Source: Variovorax sp. PAMC26660
GTDB taxonomy: Bacteria > Pseudomonadota > Gammaproteobacteria > Burkholderiales > Burkholderiaceae_C
Direction: 5' to 3'
DNA length: 64,000 bases
Assembly (NCBI RefSeq): GCF_014302995.1
Contig: NZ_CP060295.1
Span: 930,001 to 994,000 of the forward strand
Part shown: piece after piece, positions 1-9,564 of the stretch
Layout: every line of letters begins with the position of its first letter
Numbering within the stretch: the first letter of the stretch is position 1
Position numbers and translations under genes: made by a program
The notes under the pieces: model-generated
What the model saw: only the letters and a program-made list of their open reading frames with translations
The model's database searches: none
What the model was told of the DNA's origin: nothing

Positions 1-873
1 CAGCAGCGACAGGTACAGCGGCATCATCGGAATGGCCGAGCTGGCCTGCGTGACCACCGCCTTCAGCACCGACACGCGCGCGTCGCCGCCCTTCTCGGCC
101 AGCGTCTCGCGAAGGCCGAGCACCTTCTGGTCGAGGTCTTTCTTGGCGGCGCCAATGGAGCCGTTCCAGTAGATGTCGTGGGTGATCTGCTCGCCCAGGT
201 AAGTGAAGGCCGTGGTCTTCACGCCGTCGGCCAGCACGCCGGCCGCTTGCAACGCGTCGATCCACATCTGCCAGTCTTCGCCGCCCATCACGGCCACCGT
301 GTTGTCGATCTCTTCCTGCGTGGCGGGCTGCAGCACCGACTCTTTGACGACCTCGTTGTCCGTGTCGAGGCCGCGCAGGTTGACGGCCTTGCCGATGGGC
401 TTGAGCGTGGAGGTGAAGACCTGCCCCGTCTTCGGATGCGTGCGGCGCGGTGCGGCCAGGCTGTAGACCACGAGGTCGACCTGCCCGAGATCCGCGCGGA
501 TCGTGTCGATGGTCTGCTGCTTGACCGCATCGGAGAAGCCGTCGCCGTTGATGCTCTTCGCGTAGCGGCCCTCGGCCGTGGCGGCGCGGTGGAACGCCGC
601 GGTGTTGTACCAACCGGGCGATGCGGGCTTGGTCTCGCTGCCGGCACGCTCGAAGAAAACGCCCAGCGTGTCGGCACCACAGCCGAAGGCCGAGGTGATG
701 CGCGCGGCCAGGCCGTAGCCGGTCGATGCGCCGATCACCAGCACCCGCTTGGGTCCGCCCAAGATGGGTGCCTGGGCTTTGACGTAGTCGATCTGTTGCC
801 GGACATTGGCTTCGCAACCCACAGGATGGGTGGTAATGCAGATGAAGCCGCGCACACGCGGTTTGATGATCAT
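1..873 (-). CDS. fabV: Trans-2-enoyl-CoA/ACP reductase FabV, C-terminus beyond window
   Basis: NAD(P)H-dependent reduction of trans-2-enoyl thioesters in fatty-acid elongation; FabV is the triclosan-resistant alternative to FabI. The protein starts [20 protein letters not shown], a start typical of the family, followed by a Rossmann nucleotide-binding segment [16 protein letters not shown] near residues 48-63 and a substrate-side segment [10 protein letters not shown]. There are 291 codons from ATG 873 down to base 1, while the family is about 400 residues, so roughly a quarter of the C-terminus lies outside the window. No neighbour suggests an operon. Confidence 0.93.
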   Translation of the reverse strand, partial: MIIKPRVRGFICITTHPVGCEANVRQQIDYVKAQAPILGGPKRVLVIGASTGYGLAARITSAFGCGADTLGVFFERAGSETKPASPGWYNTAAFHRAATAEGRYAKSINGDGFSDAVKQQTIDTIRADLGQVDLVVYSLAAPRRTHPKTGQVFTSTLKPIGKAVNLRGLDTDNEVVKESVLQPATQEEIDNTVAVMGGEDWQMWIDALQAAGVLADGVKTTAFTYLGEQITHDIYWNGSIGAAKKDLDQKVLGLRETLAEKGGDARVSVLKAVVTQASSAIPMMPLYLSLL

Positions 874-1047
874 GGGAAGCTCGCTGGGTGAGATGCAGAG
901 GGGAACGGCGGGAGCGCGTTTTCGGCGCCGCGAATTTAACCCAGCCCGAAAGCGGGGCCTTCAGCATCCCCAAAGGCAGAATGCCACCGGCGCGGCCATC
1001 GGTGCCGCGAACGACATCCACAACCGATCTGTTTTGCGAGGCCAGAC

Positions 1048-1662
1048 ATGGGTGACTATTCGGAGCTGTACTTCTCGGGCGTCAAGACCCCTCCAGGGCG
1101 CGGGGAGCTTTCGGACACCTCTCCATACCTGCTCTCCAAGTACCACGTGCCTCTGTTCTGGCTTGCCATGTTCGATGGCGAAGACATCGCCGATCGCAGA
1201 GAGTCGGAAGAGCCGGACGACGTCTGGCCCTACCTCGCCAAGAAGAGAGCGCAGGCCATCGCCATGCTCGACACGCGACGCCCGCGGCTGATCTCGCATT
1301 TCCCAGGCATGGACCCGGTCTGGCTGAACCAGTTCGCCTCGATGCTGGCACGGACGCCCTTCGAGTACGTCCACCTCGACACCAGCCAGATCGGCGGCAT
1401 GGTGGGCACAGGCCCCGAATGGCGGCAATCGCTCGAGACCATGCTGGGTATCTTTGAAGTCGAACCGCCGCCGCCTGTGAGGCAACGTTCATTCATCGGC
1501 AGGCTTTTTCGCACGGCCAACGAGCCACCGCCCCCACCAAGCTGGCGCCTGTTCAACGCCAGCTTCGGCGGCTCCTACACCGGCACCCGGGGTACCCAGC
1601 CTTGGCCCTATTGCGGCGGCAGCGGGACAGACGAAGCCATGCCATGGGAGTTGCCGCCATGA
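1048..1662 (+). CDS. Hypothetical protein, 204 aa
   Basis: No family recognised. The protein is soluble in appearance, with no signal peptide or membrane segment, acidic and aromatic-rich in its first half (MGDYSELYFSGVKTPPGRGE) and proline-rich near residues 145-175. It ends with a Gly/Trp/Pro-rich tail. The open frame is clean and protein-like over its whole length, and the ATG follows a 174-base gap after divergent fabV. It may be a stand-alone gene or a contact-dependent immunity-like protein, but nothing in the sequence decides this. Confidence 0.7.
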   Translation: MGDYSELYFSGVKTPPGRGELSDTSPYLLSKYHVPLFWLAMFDGEDIADRRESEEPDDVWPYLAKKRAQAIAMLDTRRPRLISHFPGMDPVWLNQFASMLARTPFEYVHLDTSQIGGMVGTGPEWRQSLETMLGIFEVEPPPPVRQRSFIGRLFRTANEPPPPPSWRLFNASFGGSYTGTRGTQPWPYCGGSGTDEAMPWELPP

Positions 1663-1705
1663 GCCGTCGCCCGCTCATAGCCGCACGTACATGTCGATAT
1701 ATGAA

Positions 1706-1734
1706 TTGACCATTTAATGATCTGAAGCTTTATT
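1706..1734 (+). promoter_or_regulatory. Putative sigma-70 promoter for the amino-acid ABC operon
   Basis: TTGACC (1706-1711) is followed after 17 bases by TTTATT (1729-1734), matching the -35 and -10 consensus at 5/6 and 4/6 positions. It lies in an unusually AT-rich pocket 40 bases upstream of the ATG at 1774. It is read by eye only. Confidence 0.4.
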
Positions 1735-1773
1735 GATAAGGTGCCGCTCTTGCTTTCCCAGAAGGAGAAGAAC

Positions 1774-2601
1774 ATGCGCTTGAACCTCATTGCCGCGGCC
1801 GTCGCCGCTTCCACCTTCCTGCTCGGCACCGTCGCCCACGCCGACCAGCTGGCCGACATCAAGAAGAAGGGCGAACTCGTGGTCGGCGTGCTCGGCACCG
1901 ACGAACCCGCCACCTTCATCGACCCGAAGACGCGCCAGATCGTGGGCTACGAAGTCGACCTGGCTAACGCCATCGCGAAGAAGATCGGCGTGAAGCCGGT
2001 GCTCAAGCAGATCGCCGTGGCTGCGCGCATTCCCGAGCTGCAACAGGGCCACGTGGACCTGGTGGCGGCCGGCCTCACGCACAACAAGGAGCGCGAGGCG
2101 CAGATCGACTTCTCGCTCACCACCTTCGTGACCGGCCAGAAGGCCATCGTGAAGAAGGACAGCGGCATCACCGATGTACCGCAGCTCGGCGGCAAGAAGG
2201 TGCTGACCATCCGTGGCGGCACGCAGGAACCCAACATCCGCAAGGCCGTGCCCACCGCCGACGTGGTGACCTTCGACACGAGCCAGCAGGCCTTCCAGGC
2301 GCTGCAGCAGGGCAAGGGCGTGGGCTACGTGGACGACGAAGCCGCGCTGCTGCGCAGCTACGCCAAGCTCGGCCCGCAGAAAGCGCAGTACGTGGTGCTC
2401 AAGCAGAACCTGAGCACCGAGTCGCTGGCCATCGGCATCAAGAAGGGCGAGACCGGCCTGAAGGCCGTGGTGGACGACACGCTGCGCGAACTCGAGAAGT
2501 CGGGCGAGGCGCAGAAGATCTTCATCAAGTGGTACGGCCCGGACACGGCCTCCGGCTTCCAGACGCGCGACTTCAAGCTCGATACCGACAAGATCGACTG
2601 A
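1774..2601 (+). CDS. Periplasmic amino-acid-binding protein (ABC transporter)
   Basis: Solute-binding component of a polar amino-acid uptake system (SBP family 3). The chosen ATG has a GAAGGAGAAG ribosome site just before it; an in-frame GTG at 1741 is less likely because the signal peptide begins with MRLNLIAAAVAA. A Sec-type signal ends near AHA at residue 22. The mature protein has the family opening ADIKKKGELVVGV and the core segments GYEVDLANAIAKKIGVK and YVDDEAALL, at 275 residues. It is followed by two permeases and an ATPase in the same direction. The substrate is not readable from the sequence. Confidence 0.9.
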   Translation: MRLNLIAAAVAASTFLLGTVAHADQLADIKKKGELVVGVLGTDEPATFIDPKTRQIVGYEVDLANAIAKKIGVKPVLKQIAVAARIPELQQGHVDLVAAGLTHNKEREAQIDFSLTTFVTGQKAIVKKDSGITDVPQLGGKKVLTIRGGTQEPNIRKAVPTADVVTFDTSQQAFQALQQGKGVGYVDDEAALLRSYAKLGPQKAQYVVLKQNLSTESLAIGIKKGETGLKAVVDDTLRELEKSGEAQKIFIKWYGPDTASGFQTRDFKLDTDKID

Positions 2602-2612
2602 CCTCCCGGTGT

Positions 2613-2735
2613 TTCTCCTTCCCCCGCTGGGGGAAGGCCGGGATGGGGGCATGCGGCCTTTGAACAGGTCGCAGGCCGTGACGCGTTGATCGCCGTCGTG
2701 CCCCCACCCCAACCCTCCCCCAGCGGGGGAGGGAG
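2613..2735. repeat. Dispersed palindromic repeat, family A copy 1
   Basis: About 120 bp with a short GC palindrome at each end (2618-2638 and 2713-2733). The two ends are also inverted relative to each other, so the unit can fold as a long cruciform or as two separate hairpins. It sits between the binding-protein and permease genes of one operon. Other copies are at 19544, 30335, 32095 and 39981. Confidence 0.85.
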
Positions 2736-2771
2736 CCAATACCGCTCGCGACGGTGATACTGTCGCCCCCC

Positions 2772-3467
2772 ATGCCCCTGTTCGACTATTCCTTGCTGCT
2801 GACCGGCAAGTACCACGACATGCTTGTCGCGGGCCTGCTGCTTTCGCTGCAACTGCTCGCGGCCGCGCTGGTGCTGGCGCTGCCGATCGCGCTGACAGTG
2901 GCGATGCTGCGGCTGTCGCCGTTCGCGGCGTTGCGCTGGCTCGGCTTTGCGTACGTCGAGTCGATCCGCAACATCCCGCTGCTCGCGCACATGCTGTTCT
3001 GGTATTTCGGCGCGCCCGAGCTGCTGCCCGAGGGCATCAAGCAGTGGCTCTATGCCGGGCACATCGAAGCCTTCAGCGCGGTGATCGCGCTGGCGCTCTA
3101 CACGGCCGCCTTCATGGCGGAAGACATCCGCAGCGGCATCCGCGCAATTCCCACAGTGCAGTTCGAGGCCGGACGCGCGATGGGCTTCAGCTACCTGGCC
3201 ACCATGCGCCGCGTGGTGCTGCCGCAGGCGCTGCGCGTGACCATTCCGCCGCTGATCTCGCAGACGCTGAGCCTGTGGAAGAACACCTCCATCGCCACCG
3301 TGATCGGCGTGGCCGAGCTGATGTACCAGGCCGGCCAGGTGGAAAGCGCCACCTTCCGCAGCTTCGAGTCGTTCGCCTTCGCGAGCGCGGCCTACCTCAC
3401 GGTGTCGCTGGCGATCACCGGGCTGGCCACCTGGTATCAGCACCGGTTCCCGGTAAGAACCATCTGA
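2772..3467 (+). CDS. Polar amino-acid ABC transporter permease 1
   Basis: Inner-membrane subunit of the HisM/GltJ type, 231 residues with about five hydrophobic segments. It carries the EAA loop FEAGRAMGFSYLATMRRVVL followed by PQALRVTIPPL, which contacts the ATPase. ATG 2772 gives MPLFDYSLLL and is preferred to the upstream GTG at 2754. The gap to the binding-protein gene is filled by a repeat, so expression from the upstream promoter must cross that hairpin. It overlaps no neighbour; the second permease starts 13 bases later. Confidence 0.9.
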   Translation: MPLFDYSLLLTGKYHDMLVAGLLLSLQLLAAALVLALPIALTVAMLRLSPFAALRWLGFAYVESIRNIPLLAHMLFWYFGAPELLPEGIKQWLYAGHIEAFSAVIALALYTAAFMAEDIRSGIRAIPTVQFEAGRAMGFSYLATMRRVVLPQALRVTIPPLISQTLSLWKNTSIATVIGVAELMYQAGQVESATFRSFESFAFASAAYLTVSLAITGLATWYQHRFPVRTI

Positions 3468-3480
3468 CGGGGCGCACGGC

Positions 3481-4200
3481 ATGCTGGAAATCATCAACGA
3501 CTACTGGGTCTACTTCCTCATCGGGCAGTACCCGAAGGGGCCGCTCGGCGGGCTGGTGCTCACGCTGGTGCTGGCCTCCTGCGGGCTGGTGCTCGCGCTG
3601 CCGCTGGGCATCGCGCTCGGCCTGGCGCGCGTGAGCCCGTGGCGCTGGCTGCGCTGGCCCGTGACGGGCTTCGTGTTCGTGGTGCGCGGCCTGCCGCTGC
3701 TGATGGTGATCTTCTGGGCCTACTTCTTCCTGCCCAGCGTGACCGGCATCAAGACCGACCAGTTCACCACCATGCTGATCGCGCTCGTGATCTTCGACGC
3801 CGCCTACCTCGCCGAGATCGTGCGCGCCGGCATCCAGGGCCTGCCACGCGGGCAGATGGAAACCGCCCGGGCGCTCGGCCTGAGCTACTTCCGCGCGATG
3901 CGCCTCGTGGTGCTGCCGCAGGCGCTGCGCAGCATGCTGCCGTCGCTGGTGAACCAGTTCGTGTCGACCATCAAGGAGACCTCGCTGGGCTACATCATCG
4001 GGCTGGCCGAGGTGTCGTTCATCGCGACGCAGATCAACACACAGGTGTTCACCAAGCCGGCGCAGATCTACCTGATCCTGGGCCTGACCTATTTCATCCT
4101 GTGCTTCGGCCTGTCGCGCTTCGCCTACTGGTTGGAACGCCGGCTCGCGCGACGCGGCCTCTCTACCGTTGCCTCTACCGCCCCCAAGGTGCCCGCATGA
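3481..4200 (+). CDS. Polar amino-acid ABC transporter permease 2
   Basis: Second membrane subunit, 239 residues, HisQ/GltK type. It has about five transmembrane segments and the EAA loop [20 protein letters not shown] followed by [11 protein letters not shown]. It is paired with the preceding permease to form the heterodimeric channel. Its TGA overlaps the ATG of the ATPase gene (ATGA, 4197-4200), which suggests translational coupling. Confidence 0.92.
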   Translation: MLEIINDYWVYFLIGQYPKGPLGGLVLTLVLASCGLVLALPLGIALGLARVSPWRWLRWPVTGFVFVVRGLPLLMVIFWAYFFLPSVTGIKTDQFTTMLIALVIFDAAYLAEIVRAGIQGLPRGQMETARALGLSYFRAMRLVVLPQALRSMLPSLVNQFVSTIKETSLGYIIGLAEVSFIATQINTQVFTKPAQIYLILGLTYFILCFGLSRFAYWLERRLARRGLSTVASTAPKVPA

Positions 4201-4940
4201 TCGAACTCGACAAAGTCAACAAGTGGTACGGCAGCTACCAAGCCCTGGTCGACGTGACCGAGACCATCCACAAGGGCGAAGTGGTGGTCGTGTGCGGGCC
4301 TTCGGGCTCGGGCAAGTCGACGCTGATCCGCACCTTCAACCGGCTGGAGCCGATCCAGTCGGGCCGCATCCTGGTCGAGGGCAAGGACATCCATGCGCCC
4401 GGCACCGACGTGAATGCCTTCCGCTCGCGCATCGGCTTCGTCTTCCAGCAGTTCAACCTGTTCCCGCACCTCACGGTGCTGCAGAACTGCACCATGGCGC
4501 CGATGCAGTTGCGCGGCCTCAGCCGCAAGGAGGCCGAGGAGCGCGCGATGGCGCTGCTGCACCGCGTGGGCCTGTCGAACAAGGCCAACGCGTGGCCGAG
4601 CGAGCTGTCGGGCGGTCAGCAGCAGCGCGTGGCCATTGCGCGCGCACTCGCGATGCAGCCGCCGCTGATGCTGTTCGACGAGCCCACCAGCGCGCTCGAC
4701 CCCGAGATGGTCGGCGAGGTGCTGCTGGTGATGCGCGATCTCACGCGCGACGGCATGACCATGGTGTGCGTCACGCACGAGATGGGCTTTGCGCGCGAAG
4801 TGGCCGACCGCGTGCTCTTCATGGACGAAGGCAAGGTGCTGGAGCGCGCCACGCCCGACGATTTCTTCAACCGCCCGCAACACCCGCGCGCGCAGCAGTT
4901 CCTTTCGGACATCCGCTCGCCGTTCTCGCGCGGCGCATGA
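4197..4940 (+). CDS. Polar amino-acid ABC transporter ATPase
   Basis: Energising subunit of the GlnQ/HisP type, 247 residues. Walker [10 protein letters not shown] lies near residues 34-42, the signature LSGGQQQR and Walker [13 protein letters not shown] are intact, and the switch His is in [10 protein letters not shown]. It is the last transporter gene of the operon and starts in an ATGA overlap with the second permease. An oxygenase gene follows one base after its stop. Confidence 0.95.
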   Translation: MIELDKVNKWYGSYQALVDVTETIHKGEVVVVCGPSGSGKSTLIRTFNRLEPIQSGRILVEGKDIHAPGTDVNAFRSRIGFVFQQFNLFPHLTVLQNCTMAPMQLRGLSRKEAEERAMALLHRVGLSNKANAWPSELSGGQQQRVAIARALAMQPPLMLFDEPTSALDPEMVGEVLLVMRDLTRDGMTMVCVTHEMGFAREVADRVLFMDEGKVLERATPDDFFNRPQHPRAQQFLSDIRSPFSRGA

Positions 4941-4941
4941 G

Positions 4942-5973
4942 ATGCTTTCCACGACCATGACCACCACTTCTTCCGACCTTCTCTCGCTGCCCGTGATCGA
5001 CGTTGCACCGCTCGTGGCCGGCACCGCAACACGCGACGGCGTGGCCGCGCAGATCGGTGCGGCCTGCCGCGCACACGGCTTCTTCTATGTCACGGGTCAT
5101 GGCGTCGACGCGGCGCTGGTGCAGCGGCTCGAAGACCTGAGCCACCGGTTCTTCGAGCTGCCCGAGGAAACCAAGATGCAGTGGCGCATGGCCTTGGGCG
5201 GCCGCGCATGGCGCGGCTTCTTCCCGCTCGGCGGCGAGCTGACCTCGGGCCGGCCCGACTGGAAGGAAGGCCTGTACCTCGGCACCGAGCTGCCTGCCTC
5301 ACATCCGCTGGTGCAGGCGAAGACGCCGGTGCACGGGCCCAATCTCTTCCCCGACGTGCCGGGCTTTCGCGAGACCATCCTCGACTACATGGCGGCCGTC
5401 ACGCAGCTCGGGCACCGGCTGATGGAAGGCATCGCGTTGAGCCTCGGCCTGCCCGCTTCGTATTTCGCCGAGCGGTACACGGCCGACCCGCTGATCCTGT
5501 TCCGCCTTTTCAACTACCCGACGCAAGCAGTGCCCGAAGGCCTCGACGTGCAATGGGGCGTGGGCGAACACACCGACTACGGCCTGCTTACCATTCTTCA
5601 CCAGGACAACGTAGGCGGCCTCGCCGTGCACACGCCAGGTGGCTGGATCGATGCGCCGCCGGTTCCGGGCTCGTTCATCTGCAATATCGGCGACATGCTC
5701 GACCGCATGACCGGCGGGCTCTACAAGTCGACGCCTCACCGCGTGAAGCGCAACACCTCGGGCCGGGACAGACTGTCGTTCCCGTTGTTCTTCGATCCGA
5801 ACTTCGAGGCGCGCGTGCAGCGCATCGACGGGCTTGCGGGCGCCGAGGCGCTGGACGACAGCGCCGAGCGCTGGGACCGCGCCAACGTGCACGCCTTCAG
5901 CGGCCGCTACGGCGACTACCTGCTCGCGAAGGTGTCGAAGGTGTTCCCGCAGTTGCGCGACGAAGTGCTCTGA
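4942..5973 (+). CDS. 2-oxoglutarate/Fe(II)-dependent oxygenase (IPNS-like)
   Basis: Non-haem iron oxygenase of the isopenicillin-N-synthase/plant 2OG superfamily, 343 residues. The N-terminal DIOX_N region ([21 protein letters not shown]) precedes the jelly-roll core. Iron ligands are seen as H210-x-D212 (EHTDYG) and H266 (PHRV), and the 2OG carboxylate-binding pair is R277-x-S279. ATG 4957 is an alternative start with a shorter N-terminus. It lies directly behind an amino-acid transporter, so hydroxylation or oxidation of the imported amino-acid-like compound is a reasonable inference; the substrate is unknown. Confidence 0.88.
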   Translation: MLSTTMTTTSSDLLSLPVIDVAPLVAGTATRDGVAAQIGAACRAHGFFYVTGHGVDAALVQRLEDLSHRFFELPEETKMQWRMALGGRAWRGFFPLGGELTSGRPDWKEGLYLGTELPASHPLVQAKTPVHGPNLFPDVPGFRETILDYMAAVTQLGHRLMEGIALSLGLPASYFAERYTADPLILFRLFNYPTQAVPEGLDVQWGVGEHTDYGLLTILHQDNVGGLAVHTPGGWIDAPPVPGSFICNIGDMLDRMTGGLYKSTPHRVKRNTSGRDRLSFPLFFDPNFEARVQRIDGLAGAEALDDSAERWDRANVHAFSGRYGDYLLAKVSKVFPQLRDEVL

Positions 5974-6243
5974 GGCACGTTGGCAGGCTGGTCGAGGAAC
6001 TCGTCCTCCCAGCGGCCGATATCCGCGTCGGGGTCATTGATCGGCACGAGCTTGTCGCTGCGGCAGTAGAAGGTCCAGCCCTCGAACAGCACGTCGTAGT
6101 AGGTGCCGGGCAGGTAGCGCTCGCTGGGCGCCGCGTAGGGCAGGCAGCGAGACCACTTCGACGATGCGGCCCACTGCACGCTCGGTCATTGGCGACGCGA
6201 GGCAGCTGTCGACCACATGGCAGAGCGTGCCGATCCTGATCAC
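5916..6243 (-). pseudogene. Small gene of unknown function, broken by a frameshift
   Basis: A GTG at 6243-6241 overlaps the TGA of the HAD gene (GTGA) and opens VIRIGTLCHVVDSC and then VGRIVEVVSLP. The frame then fails, and a second frame continues with YAAPSERYLPGTYYDVLFEG to a stop at 5916. The junction contains TGCC twice in tandem around 6140-6148; removing one copy restores a single frame of about 107 codons. This looks like a 4-base slippage duplication, either a real mutation or a sequencing error. The 3' end overlaps the oxygenase gene on the opposite strand. No family was recognised. Confidence 0.6.
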
Positions 6244-6923
6244 ACGCGCTGCGCCGGTGGCACCGGAAACCAGCGCGGCACATGCGCCACCGCATCGTGC
6301 AGCGAATCGAGCACATGGAACGCGCGCTCGACGATCGAGGCCGGCGGATGCTTCAGGTCCGGGACGACCACGACCCGCATGCCTGCCGCCAGCGCAGCCT
6401 TGGCGCCGTTCTCGCTGTCCTCGAAGGCGATGCACTGCGCCGGGTCCACGTCCAGCCGCTCGGCGGCGAGCCGGTAGAGCGCCGGGTCGGGCTTGGCGCG
6501 CACCACCTCGTCACCGCCCGCGAAGGCCGAGAAGTGATGCAGCAGGCCAAGGCTGCCGAGGCAGGCCTGGATCTGGCCGCTGGTGGACGACGACGCCACG
6601 GCGCAGCGCGTGCCGCGCTCGCGCAAGGCGGTCAGGAACTCGTTCGCGCCGGGTTTGATGGGAAAGAGCGGCGTGCCGTCCACGCGCTCCAGTTGCAGGC
6701 GATGGCGGACATGCGCCACAGCATGGCGGTACGCCTCCGCCCCGCCCAGCAGCGAGGCCAGGATCAGTTCGGACTCCACGGTAGCCAGCCCGACCACCTG
6801 CAGGTACTGGCTGTGCGAAAGCTCGATGTCGAGCGTACGGGCCGCCTCGATCCAGGCGGCCATGATGGGCCGCTCCGAATCGATGAGCAGCCCGTCCATA
6901 TCGAAGATGGCGGCGGCAAACAT
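6240..6923 (-). CDS. HAD-superfamily phosphatase/phosphoglucomutase-like
   Basis: Haloacid-dehalogenase hydrolase of subfamily IA, 227 residues. Motif I DMDGLLIDSE has the nucleophile D8 and acid D10; motif II VASSST, the motif III Lys within RAKPDP and motif IV FEDSENG are all present. The helical cap around residues 15-85 resembles beta-phosphoglucomutase and 2-deoxyglucose-6-phosphatase. The substrate is undetermined. Its stop overlaps the GTG of the broken small gene downstream, so the two were probably co-translated. Confidence 0.88.
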   Translation of the reverse strand: MFAAAIFDMDGLLIDSERPIMAAWIEAARTLDIELSHSQYLQVVGLATVESELILASLLGGAEAYRHAVAHVRHRLQLERVDGTPLFPIKPGANEFLTALRERGTRCAVASSSTSGQIQACLGSLGLLHHFSAFAGGDEVVRAKPDPALYRLAAERLDVDPAQCIAFEDSENGAKAALAAGMRVVVVPDLKHPPASIVERAFHVLDSLHDAVAHVPRWFPVPPAQRV

Positions 6924-6968
6924 CGGCGAATCCTAAGCCAGTGAGCCGGCCGTTGCGCCGGAAATGGA

Positions 6969-6990
6969 AAAGGGGCCCACAGGCCCCTTT
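6969..6990. terminator. Bidirectional hairpin terminator
   Basis: A perfect 9-bp stem AAAGGGGCC / GGCCCCTTT with a 4-base loop. The stem begins with A and ends with T runs, so it can act in either direction. It lies between the 3' end of the MFS gene and the 5' side of the HAD gene, both on the minus strand, and most probably ends the MFS transcript. Confidence 0.7.
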
Positions 6991-7021
6991 GGAAAGAACG
7001 GCGACAACGCCGCTCAGTCAG

Positions 7022-8362
7022 TCAGTCGCGCACCAGCGCCCGGTTCAGGCCCAGTGCCGCCAGCGTGGCAACGGCGCCCGACAGCAGGTAGATGCTGACG
7101 TAGGCCAGCCCGAAGTGGGCCGACAGGCCCAGCGCGACCAGCGGCGCGAACGCGGCACCGATCAGCCAGGCCACGTCGGCCGTCAGGGCTGCACCGACGT
7201 AGCGGTACTTGGGCGCGAAGTTCGAGGTCACGGCGCCGGCCGCCTGACCGTACGACAGGCCCAGGATCACGAAGCCCACCAGAATGAAGATGTCCTGGCC
7301 CACGCGGCCACCATCGAGCAGCGTCGGCGCAAAGCCACTGAACGCCGCGATCACGGCGGCCAGGCCACCCAGCGTGAAGCGACGGCCGATGCGGTCGGCC
7401 AGCAGGCCCGAGGCCACGATGCCGGCGGCACCGAGCACAGCGCCGATCATCTGCACCACGAGGAATTCGGTGACCGACTGGTCCGAGTACAGCGTGATCC
7501 ACGAGAGCGGGAACACGGTGATCAGATGGAACAGCGCGTAGCTGGCCAGCGCGGCGAACGCGCCGATCAGGATGTTGCCGCCCTGCGAGCTGACCAGCTC
7601 GGTCACGCTGGTGGGTTCCAGTTCGCGCTCTTCGAGCAGGCGCGCATAGTCGTCGGTGGCCACGAGGCGCAGGCGGGCGAACAGTGCCACCACGTTGATT
7701 GCGAAGGCCACGTAGAAGCTGTAGCGCCAGCCCCAGTCGAGGAAGTCCTCGCTCGGCAGGCTGGAGTACAGGTAGGCAAACAGCGCACTGGCAATGAAGA
7801 AGCCGATGGGCGCACCCAGTTGGCCCAGCATGGCGTACCAGCCGCGGCGGTTGGCCGGTGCATTCAGCGCCAGCAGCGACGGCAGGCCGTCCCACGAGCC
7901 GCCCAGCGCCAGGCCCTGGGCAAAACGGAAGACCGACAGCAACACGATGGCCGTGAAGCCAAGGCTCGCGTAGCCCGGCAGGAAGGCGATGCCGGCGGTG
8001 GAGGTGCCGAGCACGAAAAGCGCCAGCGTCAGCTTGGCCTCTCGCCCGAATCGTCGCTGGATCACCATCGAGATGACAGTCCCGAAGGGACGGGCGATGA
8101 AGGCGAAGGAGAAGATCAGGAACGAATAAAGAACGCCTTCGAGCTTTTGCTCGAACGGGAAGAAGACTGCCGGGAACACCAGCACCGAGGCGATGCCGTA
8201 GACGAAGAAGTCGAAATATTCGGAGGCGCGGCCGATGATCACGCCGACCGCGATTTCGCCGGGGGCGATGTGCGAATGGTCGGCGTCACCCTGCCGGGGC
8301 CCGCGTTCGGGCGAGTGCGGCACAGGCTCCGCGCCTTGTGGACTGATGCTGGACGTCGTCAT
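7022..8362 (-). CDS. MFS transporter (metabolite:H+ symporter-like)
   Basis: Major-facilitator permease, 446 residues with about 12 membrane segments. It has a hydrophilic N-terminus of about 40 residues and then GRASEYFDFFVYGIASVLVF, typical of the metabolite:H+ symporter group. The loop 2-3 motif appears as RPFGTVISMVIQRRFGREAK and the domain-two equivalent as LLADRIGRRFTLGG. ATG 8362 is chosen over a longer open frame to 8452, which would add a non-hydrophobic extension. It is divergent from cyoA. The substrate is unknown. Confidence 0.88.
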   Translation of the reverse strand: MTTSSISPQGAEPVPHSPERGPRQGDADHSHIAPGEIAVGVIIGRASEYFDFFVYGIASVLVFPAVFFPFEQKLEGVLYSFLIFSFAFIARPFGTVISMVIQRRFGREAKLTLALFVLGTSTAGIAFLPGYASLGFTAIVLLSVFRFAQGLALGGSWDGLPSLLALNAPANRRGWYAMLGQLGAPIGFFIASALFAYLYSSLPSEDFLDWGWRYSFYVAFAINVVALFARLRLVATDDYARLLEERELEPTSVTELVSSQGGNILIGAFAALASYALFHLITVFPLSWITLYSDQSVTEFLVVQMIGAVLGAAGIVASGLLADRIGRRFTLGGLAAVIAAFSGFAPTLLDGGRVGQDIFILVGFVILGLSYGQAAGAVTSNFAPKYRYVGAALTADVAWLIGAAFAPLVALGLSAHFGLAYVSIYLLSGAVATLAALGLNRALVRD

Positions 8363-8538
8363 GGCTTGCTGTAATTCGGGTGTCACTTCACAACGCGACA
8401 CATAAGATTCTGGACAACCTGTAGCGTCGCACCGAAACCTGTTTACCGCCATAGGACAAAACGTCCAATAGGCGAAACCCGTCTTCGGGCGTAGATTGTG
8501 GGGTCTTTTCGCGCCGTCCTCGCACCTCTTTTCTCGGC

Positions 8539-9564
8539 ATGCACATCCTCAAGAACCTTCGCCGATCACTCCTTTTGCTCCCCGCCATCCTCCTGGCGGG
8601 CTGTAACACGGTGTTGATGAACCCTTCCGGCGACATCGCCAATCAGCAAGGACGACTGATCGTCGTCTCGACCGTGCTGATGCTGATCATCATCATCCCG
8701 GTGATCGCGCTGACGATCTTCTTCGCCTGGCGCTATCGCCAGTCGAACAAGGAAGCCACGTACAGCCCCGACTGGGACCATTCGACCCAGCTCGAACTGG
8801 CAATCTGGGCGGCACCGCTGCTCATCATCATCGCGCTGGGCGCGATCACCTGGATCAGCACCCACACGCTCGACCCGTACCAGCCGCTGCGCCGCATCGA
8901 CGCCCAGCGCGCGATTCCCGCGGACACCAAGCCGCTGGTGGTCGAAGTGGTGGCGCTCGACTGGAAGTGGCTCTTCATCTACCCCGAGCAGGGCATCGCC
9001 ACGGTGAACGAGCTGGCCGCCCCGGTGGACCGCCCGATCATGTTCAAGATCACGGCGTCCTCGGTCATGAACTCCTTCTTCATCCCCGCGCTGGCCGGCC
9101 AGATCTACGCCATGCCGGGCATGGAAACCAAGCTGAACGCGGTGATCAACAAGCCGGGCGAGTTCGAAGGCTTCTCCGCCAACTACAGCGGTGCCGGCTT
9201 CTCGGGCATGCGCTTCAAGTTCCACGGCCTGAGCCACGGCGACTTCGACCAATGGGTCGCCAAGGTCAAGACCGGCAAGGAAGGCGAGCTGACCCGCGAG
9301 GGCTACCAGAAGCTCGAAGTGCCCAGCGAACGCGAGGCGGTGCGCCACTACGCCTCCGTGCCCGCCGACCTGTATGACGCCATCCTCAACCGTTGCGTCG
9401 ACCGCAACAAGATGTGCATGAAGCAAATGATGGCCATCGATGCCGACGGCGGACTGGGCAAGCCCGGCGCCTTCAACGTAGCCACCATGCAAACCTGGCA
9501 GCCCGACACCCTCAATTCGCCGAAACGCAAGTACGTCACGGCGATGTGCACTACCGAAGAATGA
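8539..9564 (+). CDS. cyoA: Cytochrome o ubiquinol oxidase subunit II (lipoprotein)
   Basis: Subunit II of the proton-pumping bo3 quinol oxidase. The signal peptide ends in a lipobox LLAGC with Cys22, two membrane helices follow (near residues 40-65 and 85-110), and the C-terminal cupredoxin domain lacks the CuA Cys ligands, as expected for a quinol rather than a cytochrome c oxidase. Length is 341 residues. The stop overlaps the cyoB start (ATGA). The 176-base gap upstream is shared with the divergent MFS gene and contains a small GGAC-N5-GTCC inverted repeat at 8454-8466. Confidence 0.96.
   Translation: MHILKNLRRSLLLLPAILLAGCNTVLMNPSGDIANQQGRLIVVSTVLMLIIIIPVIALTIFFAWRYRQSNKEATYSPDWDHSTQLELAIWAAPLLIIIALGAITWISTHTLDPYQPLRRIDAQRAIPADTKPLVVEVVALDWKWLFIYPEQGIATVNELAAPVDRPIMFKITASSVMNSFFIPALAGQIYAMPGMETKLNAVINKPGEFEGFSANYSGAGFSGMRFKFHGLSHGDFDQWVAKVKTGKEGELTREGYQKLEVPSEREAVRHYASVPADLYDAILNRCVDRNKMCMKQMMAIDADGGLGKPGAFNVATMQTWQPDTLNSPKRKYVTAMCTTEE

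Noticed and set aside
6941..8374. 477-codon plus-strand frame opposite the MFS transporter
   Set aside because: Shadow of the transporter gene, rich in Gln/Arg/His with no domain.
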